A stretch of 64,000 nucleotides of DNA, from contig DASVDZ010000064.1 of NCBI GenBank assembly GCA_036380835.1, positions 62,001-126,000 of the forward strand. The letters run 5' to 3'. Of the stretch, positions 53,415 to 61,739 are shown one piece after another; within the stretch, counting starts at the first letter, position 1; the number at the start of each line of letters is the position of its first letter. The DNA comes from DASQJL01 sp036380835. GTDB taxonomy: Bacteria > Eisenbacteria > RBG-16-71-46 > SZUA-252. The position numbers and the translations under genes were made by a program. The notes under the pieces were generated by a model, which worked only from the letters and a program-made list of their open reading frames with translations, was not told where the DNA came from and made no database searches.

Positions 53415-54283
53415 CCGGGGCGCCGCGCGGCGAGGAGGAGCAGCGCCGAGAGCGTCGCGACGTCGAGCAGTCCCGTGACGAGCGACGCCTCGAAACCGTA
53501 CGCGCCGCCGGCCAGCCACGAGGGACCCCGGAGCGTGGTATGGAAGAGGGCCGGGCTCTGCTCCACGCCCGAGGTGGTGAGCCCGAAAAGGTGGATCGAG
53601 CTCACGTTCCATGCGACGTGGTAGCCGAAGGCGAGCCAGAGCGAGCCGGTGCGGAACACCACCCACGCCAGCACGACGCCGCTCGCCGCGGTCGCGACGA
53701 GGCCGATCGGCGTCGCCCCCTCGTTGAAGAGATGCCCCGCCGACCAGAGGAGTGCGGTCGCGACCGCGGCGGCCCCCCGTCCCACCGCCTCCCCGAGGAC
53801 CTGGAGCACGTAACCTCGCCAGAGGAACTCCTCCCAGGCCGAGATCAGCACGGTTCCGAGGAGGAAGGGCGCGAGCGCCGATCCCAGCCGGACCCCGTTT
53901 CCTCCGGCCCGAACGACGTCGCCATACCCGAACGCGACCCCGAGCGCGACCGTCAGGGCGACCGGAACGAACCCGACCAGGGAGCCGGCGGCCAGCCCCG
54001 CGAGCGCCGAACGGTCGCGCGGAAGGCCGAGCGCCGCCAGCGAGCGCCCCTCGAACCGGCGTAGGAGGAAGGCGACGGCAGCGACCGTCGCGACCGAGAG
54101 CGCCGCCATGAACCCGAGGAAGGGGACGGGCTGGAAGACGCCGTGGACGCGGGGACGCGGCAGGCCGGAAATCCGCCACGCCACGTTGACGAGCGCGATC
54201 GCCGCGGCGAGGAGGAGGGCGAAGAGGAGGAGGCGCCACCAGGGATTCAGGTGCGGCGCGGGCGTGCTCGGCGACGGGCTCAG
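53393..54283 (-). CDS. CPBP family intramembrane metalloprotease
   Basis: About 296 residues with roughly eight membrane helices. The three CPBP (Abi/Rce1-like) motifs are present: WEEFLWRGY (EExxxR), SAGHLFNEG and YHVAWN (HxxxN). No ATG, GTG or TTG precedes the first helix except far upstream. A CTG at 54283 overlaps the cupin stop as CTGA, which would give coupled initiation and a protein beginning LSPSPSTPAPHLNPWW. The role in bacteria is variable (CAAX-like processing, bacteriocin immunity). Confidence 0.85.
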   Translation of the reverse strand: MSPSPSTPAPHLNPWWRLLLFALLLAAAIALVNVAWRISGLPRPRVHGVFQPVPFLGFMAALSVATVAAVAFLLRRFEGRSLAALGLPRDRSALAGLAAGSLVGFVPVALTVALGVAFGYGDVVRAGGNGVRLGSALAPFLLGTVLISAWEEFLWRGYVLQVLGEAVGRGAAAVATALLWSAGHLFNEGATPIGLVATAASGVVLAWVVFRTGSLWLAFGYHVAWNVSSIHLFGLTTSGVEQSPALFHTTLRGPSWLAGGAYGFEASLVTGLLDVATLSALLLLAARRPGYPDTPR

Positions 54284-54777
54284 ATCAGATCCGCCAGGGG
54301 CCCCGCGGCGCGCCGGAACCGCTCGGCCTCCGCGGGATCGTCCCGAAGGAGCGCGAAATCGGCGTAGTCGAATCCAGGCCCGACGGTGCATCCCGCGAGC
54401 GTGTACGACCCGGTGGTGCGCGCCGCCTGCCAGTGCCCCGCCGGAACGACGTGCACCGGCGTGACGTCCGCGGCGACGGCGGGGCCGAGCAGCGAGCGGC
54501 GCGCCGCGAGTCGGACCGGATCGGCGTCGTAGAGCTCGAGGGTCGCCCCTTCGACGTGGTGCCAGACCTCGTCGGACCGCACGACGTGCCAACGGCTCGG
54601 CCCTTCCGCGACCACGAGGTAGTAGATCGTGGTGAGCGCGCTCCGCGTCCCGGAAACGCCGGGGGCGGCCACCTCGCGCGGTGATCGGAAGATCTCGCGG
54701 AAGTAGCCGCCCTCCGGGTGAGGCGAGAGCGCGAGCGACCGGATCAATTCGGCCGCGCGCCCGCCTATTTCGGCCAC
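54280..54777 (-). CDS. DUF985 cupin family protein
   Basis: 165 residues from GTG 54777. The cupin core reads HPEGGYFREIFRS, TTIYYLVVAEGPSRWHVVRSDEVWHH and VHVVPAGHWQAAR, ending GCTVGPGFDYADF. This is the DUF985/cupin_5 signature. Metal-binding His and Glu are conserved but the enzymatic role is unknown. It overlaps the upstream membrane protein gene by 13 bp and the CPBP gene by 4 bp. Confidence 0.9.
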   Translation of the reverse strand: MAEIGGRAAELIRSLALSPHPEGGYFREIFRSPREVAAPGVSGTRSALTTIYYLVVAEGPSRWHVVRSDEVWHHVEGATLELYDADPVRLAARRSLLGPAVAADVTPVHVVPAGHWQAARTTGSYTLAGCTVGPGFDYADFALLRDDPAEAERFRRAAGPLADLI

Positions 54778-55325
54778 AGCCAGCCGAAGACTCCGCCCGT
54801 GAAGAGGCCGTAGATCAGTCCGTCGAAGAGATGCTTGATCGTGGTGCTCCACGACCGGCGATACCAGATCGACTGCGGAATCTGGCCGATCGAGAACGCG
54901 ATGAACGAGGTCGCTCCGGCGAACCGGAAGACGCGGAGGTAGGGCGTCCCCGGCCCGACCGCTCGGCCCGTGATGTACGCGGCGAGGATGCCGACCAGGA
55001 CGCAGAAGAGGAACCATTGGAGCAGATACGGCCCCATCGACATCGATCCGCCCTTCATCACGGTGATCGTGGCGACCGGCCCCTTCTTGACCCTCTCGAC
55101 GTACTCGGGGCTCTTCATGGCCTCCATCGACCCCGCCCTCGGCAGCATGTAGTCCCCCGGCGGGATGTTGAACTTCCGGAGGGACTCCATGATCTCGTTC
55201 TCGGACGGGAGCTGCTTCATGTCCGAGGCGTGATACTTGAGCACCATGTGGATGATGGAGCTGATGATGAAGACGACGACCGCGGATAGGAGAATCGGGA
55301 GCCACAGCGACATGATCGGAACCAT
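54765..55325 (-). CDS. Unrecognised integral membrane protein
   Basis: 186 residues from ATG 55325, chosen because AGGAGG lies 7 nt upstream. A first helix (about 5-27) is followed by a soluble segment (SENEIMESLRKFNIPPGDYMLPRAG) and three further helices near 103-122, 135-152 and 165-183. I have seen similar proteins only as hypotheticals. The soluble loop with PPGDYMLPR looks conserved-like. It is first in a minus-strand group with the cupin and the CPBP protease. Confidence 0.75.
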   Translation of the reverse strand: MVPIMSLWLPILLSAVVVFIISSIIHMVLKYHASDMKQLPSENEIMESLRKFNIPPGDYMLPRAGSMEAMKSPEYVERVKKGPVATITVMKGGSMSMGPYLLQWFLFCVLVGILAAYITGRAVGPGTPYLRVFRFAGATSFIAFSIGQIPQSIWYRRSWSTTIKHLFDGLIYGLFTGGVFGWLWPK

Positions 55326-55451
55326 GTCCACCTCCTAGGGGGCCCACGTCCTTCGGCGCTCGGCCCGCGCGAAGCCAGCCGGCCGCGGCATCCTAGCACC
55401 CGAGCGTGCCGGGGGGTAGGCGCGAAGGGCGGGGGAAGCGGGGCCGCTCGG

Positions 55452-56036
55452 CTATTCGCCGCCCTCCGGACCCGGATCACCCTCTCCGTCGCCGTTGTCG
55501 AGATCCTGATCCCCCTCCGGCTCCTGGCCGCTCATGTGCTCGTGGACGATCTTCCACTTCCCGGCGGACTTCTCGAGCACGAGCGAGAGCGCGCTGTCGG
55601 CCTGGAGCGTGTCCTGGTCGGTGACGACGGTCACCGCGACCGGCGCGACGGCGAGGGCGAACCCCGGGCCGAGGGGGGTCACGTCGATCGAGCCGAGGGA
55701 GAACTTGTACGTCCCCTCCTTGCCCGCGAACTGGTCGTTGTCCTCGCGGATCGACTCCCAGCCGCGCGTGATCACGCCGTCGGTGACCGACGAGACATCG
55801 GGGCGCCGGCTGACCATCTCCATCATCGCGGTCACGTCGGCGCGGTTGGCCGCGTCGATGTACCCCTTCACGAACGCCTGGACCTCGGCCCGCGCCGCCT
55901 CGGCGCCACGGGGCGCCTTCGCGGTCGTGGACGTCTTCCCGGCGGGCGCTGGCGCGGCGGGCGCCGCGCTGCCGGAGTGGGCGGCCGTGGACGCCACGAG
56001 GATCGTGAGCAGAAGCGTTGCAGCGGTACGGTTCAC
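55452..56036 (-). CDS. Secreted SnoaL/DUF4440-like protein with acidic tail
   Basis: 194 residues from GTG 56036, with GGAGG 8 nt upstream. Signal peptide to about residue 24. After an Ala/Lys/Thr linker the body (about 45-165) reads FVKGYIDAANRADVTAMMEMVS, ... LVLEKSAGKWKIVHEHMS, the pattern of NTF2-like SnoaL/DUF4440 domains. The last 23 residues are Asp/Glu/Gly-rich. Such domains can be enzymes or ligand-binding scaffolds; nothing here decides. Confidence 0.8.
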   Translation of the reverse strand: MNRTAATLLLTILVASTAAHSGSAAPAAPAPAGKTSTTAKAPRGAEAARAEVQAFVKGYIDAANRADVTAMMEMVSRRPDVSSVTDGVITRGWESIREDNDQFAGKEGTYKFSLGSIDVTPLGPGFALAVAPVAVTVVTDQDTLQADSALSLVLEKSAGKWKIVHEHMSGQEPEGDQDLDNGDGEGDPGPEGGE

Positions 56037-56150
56037 GGCGGATTCCTCCCTGACAGGTGGTCGCGCGCACTCCCCCGTCTCCCCGGCCACCGAGGATACC
56101 ACGCGTGCGCCGCTCAGCGTCCGGCGTCGCGCGGCGCGGCCGCGAACGGG

Positions 56151-57320
56151 CTACCGCGCTTCGGCGGGCATCAGGGCGCGCGCGCGCACGCCCGGCAGGA
56201 AGAGGGCGCAGACGAGCCCCATGAGGAGCATGGCGGAGAGGGCGGCGAGCGCCGCCTGGATGCCGCTTCGGTCGGCCAGCGCGCCGATCGGCCCGATGAT
56301 CAAGGCACCCATCCCCCAGGCGGCGCCCATCAGGAGGCTCGAGATGGTCGAGGAGTGGGCCGGCGAGAGCTCCTGGCCGAGCACGACGTTGACCGGCAGC
56401 GACGTCTGGAGGGCGAACGCGGCCAGGATCACCACGGGAATCGCGATCGGGTCGGGCAGGACGAGGAAGGAGAAATAGAGCGGCGCCGCGATCGCGAAGG
56501 AGGAGGCGATCACGCGATGCCCGCCGATCCGGTCGGAGAGCCATCCCCCGAAGAAGCCGCCCAGCGCGCCCAGCAGGAGATAGAGCGACAACACCACGCC
56601 GCTCTGGGACAGGCTGTACCCGCGCGCGTGGAGATAGAGCGGGAGGAAGGTCATGAAGCCGTACGACACGGTCGAGCGCGCCACGGTCGCGAAGTAGAGG
56701 AGCCCGAGCGGCCGGAGCACCGGCCGAAGCGCGCGGAGCGGAGGCCGGACCGCCAGGTGGCGCGGGCGCGGGGGCGTGCGCGCGAGCCACAGGAGGAGGA
56801 ACGCCGAGGCCAGGATCCCGGGGAACACGGCGATCCACGTCCGCTCGAGGCCGAAGGCTGTCACGATGCCCACGGAGAAGAGCGGGCCGATCGCGAATCC
56901 GAGCGTGCCGCCGGTCACGAAGAAGGCCATCGCGAGCCCGCGGCGCGGCGAGACCTCGGTCGCGAGGACGGCCGCCTGCGGATGGAACGCCGCGACGCCG
57001 ACCCCAGCCAGCATGAGGAGCGCCACAAGCGCGACGTAGGTCGGCGCGAGCCCGAGCGCGCTCATGAAGACGGCCGCGGTCAGCGGACCCAGGGCCACGA
57101 ACCAGGGGCGGCGGAGCCGGTCGGAGACGAGGCCGAACAAGGGTTGCGCGAACGAGGACGTGACCGAGGCGAGCGCGACCAGCGTTCCGACCAGGGTCAG
57201 GCTCAGGTGGAGCTTCGCGACGAGCAGGGGGAGGAGCGGCGAGAAGAAGCTCGAGTACGAGTCGATGGTGAGGTGGCCGAAGGTCAGGAGGCCGAGCCGG
57301 GGCGTGAGGTACGAGCGCAT
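56151..57320 (-). CDS. MFS transporter, fosmidomycin-resistance (Fsr)-like
   Basis: 389 residues with twelve membrane helices. LFGLVSDRLRRPW and GGWLSDRIGGHR are the two inter-helix MFS motifs at loops 2-3 and 8-9, and the start FGHLTIDSYSSFFSPLLPLL is typical of the Fsr family. It probably exports small drugs or metabolites by proton antiport. ATG 57320 has TAGTGT 9 nt upstream and no Shine-Dalgarno sequence. Confidence 0.9.
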   Translation of the reverse strand: MRSYLTPRLGLLTFGHLTIDSYSSFFSPLLPLLVAKLHLSLTLVGTLVALASVTSSFAQPLFGLVSDRLRRPWFVALGPLTAAVFMSALGLAPTYVALVALLMLAGVGVAAFHPQAAVLATEVSPRRGLAMAFFVTGGTLGFAIGPLFSVGIVTAFGLERTWIAVFPGILASAFLLLWLARTPPRPRHLAVRPPLRALRPVLRPLGLLYFATVARSTVSYGFMTFLPLYLHARGYSLSQSGVVLSLYLLLGALGGFFGGWLSDRIGGHRVIASSFAIAAPLYFSFLVLPDPIAIPVVILAAFALQTSLPVNVVLGQELSPAHSSTISSLLMGAAWGMGALIIGPIGALADRSGIQAALAALSAMLLMGLVCALFLPGVRARALMPAEAR

Positions 57321-57365
57321 GCGACGGCTACACTAGCATAGCCGGACGGTCCGTCCCGGGGGCCG

Positions 57366-58475
57366 CTAGAACTCGATCGCGAACTTGCCGTTCTTGTGGA
57401 GCAGCTCCCCGTCGACCCGGATCTCGCCGCCGCCGCGGAGGTCGCAGACCATGTCCCAGTGGACGGCCGACTCGTTCGTGCCGCCCGACTCCGGGATGCT
57501 GGCGCCGAGCGCCATGTGGAACGTGCCCGCGATCTTCTCGTCGAACAGGGTCTGCTTCATGAAGCGCGTCACGCCCGGGTTCGTGCCGATCGCGAACTCT
57601 CCCACGCCGCGCGCGCCCGCGTCGACGTCGAGGGTCCGGAGCAGGAACTCCTCGTTCTTCTCCGCGGTCGCCTTCACCACGCGCCCCTTCTCGAGCCAGA
57701 GACGGACGCCGGTCACCTCGCGTCCGCGATAGATGGCCGGGTAGGTGTAATAGACGTGGCCCTCGACCGACCCCTCGACCGGGCTCGTGAAGACCTCGCC
57801 GTCCGGCATGTTCGCCTTCCCGTCGCAATTGATGAAGGGCCGGCCGGCGATGCTCAGGCTGAGATCGGTCTCCGGCCCGACGACGCGCACCTCCTTCTTC
57901 CCCCGGAACCATTCGACGATTCGCTGCTGCCAGGCGGAGAAGCGGCGCCAATGCCCGATCGGATCGTCCCGATCGGGGAGGCAGGCGCCGTAGACGAAGT
58001 CCTCGTATTCGCCGAGGCCCATCTCGGCGTCCTGCGCGTAGGCGTTGGAGGGAAAGAGGGTGCCGACCCAGCGCAGCTCGCGGGTCGCCGCGCGCTTCAT
58101 GAAGGTCCTCTGGACCTCCCCCATCGCGCGCTGGTTCAGCACCATCTTGCCCGGCGGGACGTTGCTCAGGGCCTTCGTGTTGGTCGCGCCCATGATGGCG
58201 ATCAGGGCGTCGTACGTTTCGACGATCAACCGGAACGGCGGGGGGACGTGCTGGAGCTGCTCGTCCGACGCGTACCGGTAGAGCAGCTCGTCCATGCCGG
58301 GAAGCACCGCGGTCACCGTGGGGTTGCCACCGGCACGGAGCACGGCGGCGTAGACGGCCTTGAGGAGCGGCTCGGCCGCGGTGCTCCCCTGCACCGCCAC
58401 CTTGTCGCCCGGCCGCACGGCGACCGAGTAGTTCACCAACAGGTCGGCCAGCTGATCGACTCTCGGATCGTTCAT
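57366..58475 (-). CDS. M29 family aminopeptidase (AmpS/AmpT-like)
   Basis: 369 residues. It has the two-domain M29 layout: an N-terminal Rossmann-like part (VRPGDKVAVQGSTAAEPLL) and a C-terminal metal site with SVEGHVYY (Glu), TAEKNEE (Glu), GTFHMALG (His), SAVHWDMVCD (His, Asp). These match the co-catalytic metal ligands of thermophilic aminopeptidases. It is a cytoplasmic leucine-type aminopeptidase. TAGGCT lies 6 nt before ATG 58475, suggesting a leaderless message. The family is about 370-410 residues, so this is full length. Confidence 0.92.
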   Translation of the reverse strand: MNDPRVDQLADLLVNYSVAVRPGDKVAVQGSTAAEPLLKAVYAAVLRAGGNPTVTAVLPGMDELLYRYASDEQLQHVPPPFRLIVETYDALIAIMGATNTKALSNVPPGKMVLNQRAMGEVQRTFMKRAATRELRWVGTLFPSNAYAQDAEMGLGEYEDFVYGACLPDRDDPIGHWRRFSAWQQRIVEWFRGKKEVRVVGPETDLSLSIAGRPFINCDGKANMPDGEVFTSPVEGSVEGHVYYTYPAIYRGREVTGVRLWLEKGRVVKATAEKNEEFLLRTLDVDAGARGVGEFAIGTNPGVTRFMKQTLFDEKIAGTFHMALGASIPESGGTNESAVHWDMVCDLRGGGEIRVDGELLHKNGKFAIEF

Positions 58476-58487
58476 GTGGGCAGCCTA

Positions 58488-59054
58488 CTACGATTTCGCC
58501 GGCTTGTCCCAGTCCGGAGGCGGCGGCACCTCGATGAACGCGCCGAACGCCTTCTGGCCCGCGGGAATTCGCGGCGGGACCTTGTGGGCGATCGGGGGAA
58601 CCGACTTCAGATAGGCGGCGATGGCTTGCGCGTCCTCGTCGGTGAAGTAGACGAAGTGAAACCAGGGCATCGGCGTCGCGATGTGCGTGGAATCGGGCCT
58701 CTCGGCGAGCTTGATCGCGCGCACGATGTCGTCCTCGGACCACCGGCCGAGGCCGGTCATCTCGTCCGGCGTCAGGTTGGGCGCGTAGCGCACGCCCCAG
58801 ACGCCCTTCCAACCGACGTCGCTGCCCGCGAGCCTCCGTTGCGGATCGGGCAGACCGTACATCCCGCCCGGCGTGTGGCAGCTCTCGCAGCCGACCGTTT
58901 CGACGAGGTATTCGCCGCGCTTCACCTGGTCTTCGTGGGACTTCGGCAGGACCGTTTCTTCGTTGGCCGGCCGCCGGGTGCACGACATGTCGAGCGCGGC
59001 GAGGAGCAACAACGCCGCCGCGGTGCCCAGGAAAGGCCTGATCCTCAGGGCCAT
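58488..59054 (-). CDS. Secreted mono-heme cytochrome c
   Basis: 188 residues from ATG 59054, with GGAGG upstream. The N-terminal hydrophobic segment ends LAALDMSCTRRP, an imperfect lipobox, so it may be a lipoprotein. Heme attachment is CESCH (about residue 56) and the axial Met is probably in IATPMPWFHF. RGEYLVETVGCESCH and AIAAYLKSVPP are typical of the cytochrome c domains that accompany dehydrogenases or oxidases. It needs the ccm system for maturation. Confidence 0.88.
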   Translation of the reverse strand: MALRIRPFLGTAAALLLLAALDMSCTRRPANEETVLPKSHEDQVKRGEYLVETVGCESCHTPGGMYGLPDPQRRLAGSDVGWKGVWGVRYAPNLTPDEMTGLGRWSEDDIVRAIKLAERPDSTHIATPMPWFHFVYFTDEDAQAIAAYLKSVPPIAHKVPPRIPAGQKAFGAFIEVPPPPDWDKPAKS

Positions 59055-59275
59055 GGAATTCCTCCCTTCACGGGGCGCGCCCGAACGGAGCGCCCCTCGA
59101 CCGAGTGACCGTCGCATGACGCGTACCACGCGCGAAGCGCCGATCCCCCCGGCGCCACGCGCTTGCGCCACTGGCGGATGGATCGGGAACCGGCCCGCCG
59201 GCGCCGAGCGACGCCGCCCGGCGCCACCGCGACGTCATGACGGAGTGGCAGGACCGGCGGCCGCGACCGGCGGGC

Positions 59276-59677
59276 TCAGGTCCCCAGAATCTCGTGGAGC
59301 GCCTTCGTGACGCTCTCCATCCGGACGGTGTGGTCGGGCTGTTTCCAGAGCGCCTTCCCCTCGCCGTCCCGGATCACGATTCCGTGCGACGCGAAGCCGA
59401 GCTCACGGATCGCCTTCCGGGCCTCCGGCGTGCTGGCGTCCACGTTGTGGGCGGTCACCTTGCCCGGGAATTCCTGCTCGAGCCCGCTCACGGCGGGCTT
59501 CACCTGCGCGCAGATCGGTCAGCCGGGGAGGTAGTAGTACGTGACGTCGACGCTCTTTGCCTTCGCGAGCGGCTCGCCGCCGCCCGTATCGCCGCCGCAG
59601 CCGAGAAGCCCGGCCACCGCGACGAGCATCGCGACGGCGAGGGCCGCGCGCGAGCCCGATCTCATCGAGAGATTCAT
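59276..59677 (-). CDS. Selenocysteine-containing thioredoxin-like lipoprotein (UxxC)
   Basis: 133 residues if the in-frame TGA at 59521-59519 is read as selenocysteine (Sec53). ATG 59677 has a perfect AAGGAGG 5 nt upstream. Residues 1-27 form a lipoprotein signal (LLGC). The fold then starts VDVTYYYLPG-U-PIC, a thioredoxin-type strand followed by UxxC where CxxC is expected. After the TGA the frame stays open (AQVKPAVSGLEQEF, VTAHNVDASTPEARKAI, HGIVIRDGEGKALWKQ) and ends at TGA 59278-59276. A 7-bp hairpin follows the TGA at bSECIS distance. It would act as a periplasmic or outer-face thiol/selenol reductase. Alternative: a nonsense mutation or sequencing error of TGC. Confidence 0.82.
59481..59499 (-). 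promoter_or_regulatory. Putative bacterial SECIS element
   Basis: In the mRNA, AGCCCGC pairs perfectly with GCGGGCU around the loop CGUGA (7-bp stem, 5-nt loop). It begins 19 nt and its loop 26 nt after the UGA at 59521-59519. Bacterial SECIS elements place the apical loop about 16-37 nt after UGA with a G in the first two loop positions, which holds here. Confidence 0.7.
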
Positions 59678-59840
59678 GCCTGCCTCCTTCGATCCGCCTC
59701 CGGTTCGTGGGTCGCCGTCGATCCCGGCCCCGCCGCCCCATGCTGTCCGGTCGGCGGCCGGACGTCAACCGGCGTCTGATCCGGACTCATGATTCCCCCC
59801 ACCGTGCCGATAACTGGTGGGACGAAAGGGGGATCCATCC

Positions 59841-61220
59841 ATGTTCCGAAGCCTGATCCGGGTCGCGATCGCGACCGCGCTGTTGGCCGGTTGTGCCGGC
59901 CCGTCGAAGTGGACCGAGAAGAGCGAAGAGAAGCTCGCGGGCGGCGACGCGTGGCGCGCGTGGCAGCTCGCCACCCGCGCGCTCGACAAGGAACCCGGCA
60001 ACCCGAGGGCCCGCGCCGCGGCCACCGCGGCCGGCACCTCGATCGTCCAGGAGTATCAGCGGAAGATCCGCGCGCTCGCCGAGGTGGACAGCATGAACGC
60101 CGCCGAGCAGGTCCTCGAGCTGGCCGACTTCCGCGAGAACGCCGCGCACTACGCGACCATCCCCGTCGGCGAGGGATGGCCGGCCGAAGAGCAGGCGCTA
60201 AGGCGCATGGCGGTCCAGGTCCACTACCGGCGCGCGTTGGAGGCCGCCAAGTCCGATCGCCCCAAGAAGGCGTGCGCCGAGTTCAGCGAGGCGGAGCGCT
60301 TCGATGCCGGATATCGCGACGTGGCGCGGCGCGCCGAGCGTGCGCTTGAGGAGGCGACGACGCGCGTCGCCGTCGTCCCCTTCCGCGCCGCCGGCTCCTC
60401 CGATCCCACGCTCGGCGTCCAGGTCGCGCAGGCGTGGAGGACGCAGCTCGGCCAGAGCCTGACGCCGCCCGCGGCCCAGTTCACGCGCGTGATGGACGAC
60501 GACGCGATCGATCGCACGATGACCGTGTCGCAGCTCGACGGAATCTCCCGCGACGAGGCGATCCGCCTCGCCCGGAAGGCGGGCGCGGAGCGCGTCGTCT
60601 GGGGATCGATCGGCGGCGTCCAGTCCTCCACCAAGCTCAACGTGTTCCAGGACACCGTCGCGCGAAAGGTGACCGACACCGACGAGCACGGACATGAATC
60701 GACACGCTGGGTGGACGTTCCGATCCAGGTCGTCGCGCGGGTGCGCGACGTGACCGTGGGCGTCGACTACGAGGTGATCGCGACCGGGAGCGGCGCCTCG
60801 CTGGCGCGCCGTCACTTCGACCGTTCGACGTCGGCGCGCGTCGTCTGGACTTCGTACAAGCCCGAGGGGGACCCTTCGTCCTATTCCCTCGTATCGGAGA
60901 CGACCCGCTCGTCCAATCCGGATCGCGCGAAGCAGGTGGAGTCCCGCTGGCGGTCGGTCTGCGGCGACGCCACGACGCTCGCGCAGGTGCTCCAGGCCCG
61001 GCGGACGGCGGGATCGTCCGCCCACTACGACCGCCAGGCGCTCGGGCGATTCATGTCCGGCGCCGCGTTCGTCTTCCTCGAGGATCTGCCTCCCGCCTCG
61101 GACCTCGCGCTCACGGCGCTCTCGCAGGGGTACGGGCCGGTGCGCGACGATCTCCTGCGGCTCGATCCGATCGACGACGTCGATCTCGGCCAGGCGCCGC
61201 CGGACGACGACGCGCGCTGA
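59841..61220 (+). CDS. Lipoprotein of unknown function
   Basis: 459 residues from ATG 59841, with a GGGGGA ribosome site. Lipobox LLAGC. The first part (about 20-170) is helical with TPR-like features (LAGGDAWRAWQLATRALDKEPGNPRARAAA, split here only as description). The middle part (RVAVVPFRAAGSSDPTLG, GAERVVWGSIGGVQ) resembles curli-assembly CsgG or periplasmic nucleotide-binding-like domains that start with VAVVPF. I do not recognise a specific family. It is divergent from the selenoprotein gene across 163 bp. Confidence 0.75.
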   Translation: MFRSLIRVAIATALLAGCAGPSKWTEKSEEKLAGGDAWRAWQLATRALDKEPGNPRARAAATAAGTSIVQEYQRKIRALAEVDSMNAAEQVLELADFRENAAHYATIPVGEGWPAEEQALRRMAVQVHYRRALEAAKSDRPKKACAEFSEAERFDAGYRDVARRAERALEEATTRVAVVPFRAAGSSDPTLGVQVAQAWRTQLGQSLTPPAAQFTRVMDDDAIDRTMTVSQLDGISRDEAIRLARKAGAERVVWGSIGGVQSSTKLNVFQDTVARKVTDTDEHGHESTRWVDVPIQVVARVRDVTVGVDYEVIATGSGASLARRHFDRSTSARVVWTSYKPEGDPSSYSLVSETTRSSNPDRAKQVESRWRSVCGDATTLAQVLQARRTAGSSAHYDRQALGRFMSGAAFVFLEDLPPASDLALTALSQGYGPVRDDLLRLDPIDDVDLGQAPPDDDAR

Positions 61221-61238
61221 CGCCCTGAAAACGGAAGA

Positions 61239-61264
61239 CGGCCACGATCCGAAGATCGTGGCCG
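61239..61264. terminator. Strong hairpin, probable bidirectional terminator
   Basis: An 11-bp perfect stem (61239-61249 with 61254-61264) closes a CGAA tetraloop between the convergent lipoprotein and DUF4332 genes. GNRA-like loop and position suit a terminator for both strands, but no T-run follows on either side. Confidence 0.6.
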
Positions 61265-61334
61265 CCCCAGAAGCGGGAGGCGTTTTGGTCGCTCGGGATG
61301 CCGTGGTCGTGGCGCCTCCCCCGCCGCCCGCGAA

Positions 61335-61739
61335 CTACGGCGCGACGGCGGTCGCCGGCTTCCGTTCCGTGAACCAGAGCGTGACTTGGTCGAGCGTGGG
61401 CACCGTGCCCGGAACCTTCTTCTCGGCCGCCGTCTCGCCCAGGCGCTTGACGAGCGCCTCGGGCGTGTACTCGAACAGGCTCTTCGGCCCGTCGATGCCG
61501 GCGGCGATCAGGAGCTCCACGTTTCCGAGCCCGACGCCCTTGATCCGCGCGAGGCGAACCTTCGAGCCGTAACCCGCGAACTGCTCGCCCGTGATGCCGG
61601 TCTTCTCCATGAGCCCCTGGCGCTTGGTCTTGTCGCCCCAGAGCTTCATGAAGTCCTCGGTGGTCTCGATGCCCGCCTCGCGCAGCTTCGTCACGTGATT
61701 CGGGTCGATTCCCTGGAACTCGCTAATCTTGAACATCAT
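61335..61739 (-). CDS. DUF4332 helix-hairpin-helix protein
   Basis: 134 residues. It consists of two helix-hairpin-helix-like repeats (GIDPNHVTKLREAGIETTEDF and RIKGVGLGNVELLIAAGIDG), as in DUF4332, a small DNA-binding-like family of unknown role. AGGAAGG lies upstream of ATG 61739. A promoter candidate 320 nt upstream would give it an unusually long leader. It converges with the lipoprotein gene over a strong hairpin. Confidence 0.85.
   Translation of the reverse strand: MMFKISEFQGIDPNHVTKLREAGIETTEDFMKLWGDKTKRQGLMEKTGITGEQFAGYGSKVRLARIKGVGLGNVELLIAAGIDGPKSLFEYTPEALVKRLGETAAEKKVPGTVPTLDQVTLWFTERKPATAVAP

Noticed and set aside
50463..54239. A 1258-residue open frame on the minus strand across the arylsulfotransferase gene
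   Set aside because: It is antisense to a well-supported secreted protein and a hydrolase, is rich in Arg, Pro and Ala without motifs, and arises because GC-rich third positions remove stop codons.
59276..59677. Reading the TGA at 59519-59521 as a simple pseudogene stop
   Set aside because: The stop lies exactly at the redox position, both halves are coherent and a SECIS-like hairpin follows. The nonsense or sequencing-error reading is kept only as the alternative.
59403..59768. A 121-residue minus-strand frame overlapping the selenoprotein gene
   Set aside because: Arg/Gly-rich without motifs and in a different frame from the thioredoxin-like protein, which has a signal peptide, ribosome site and active-site motif.
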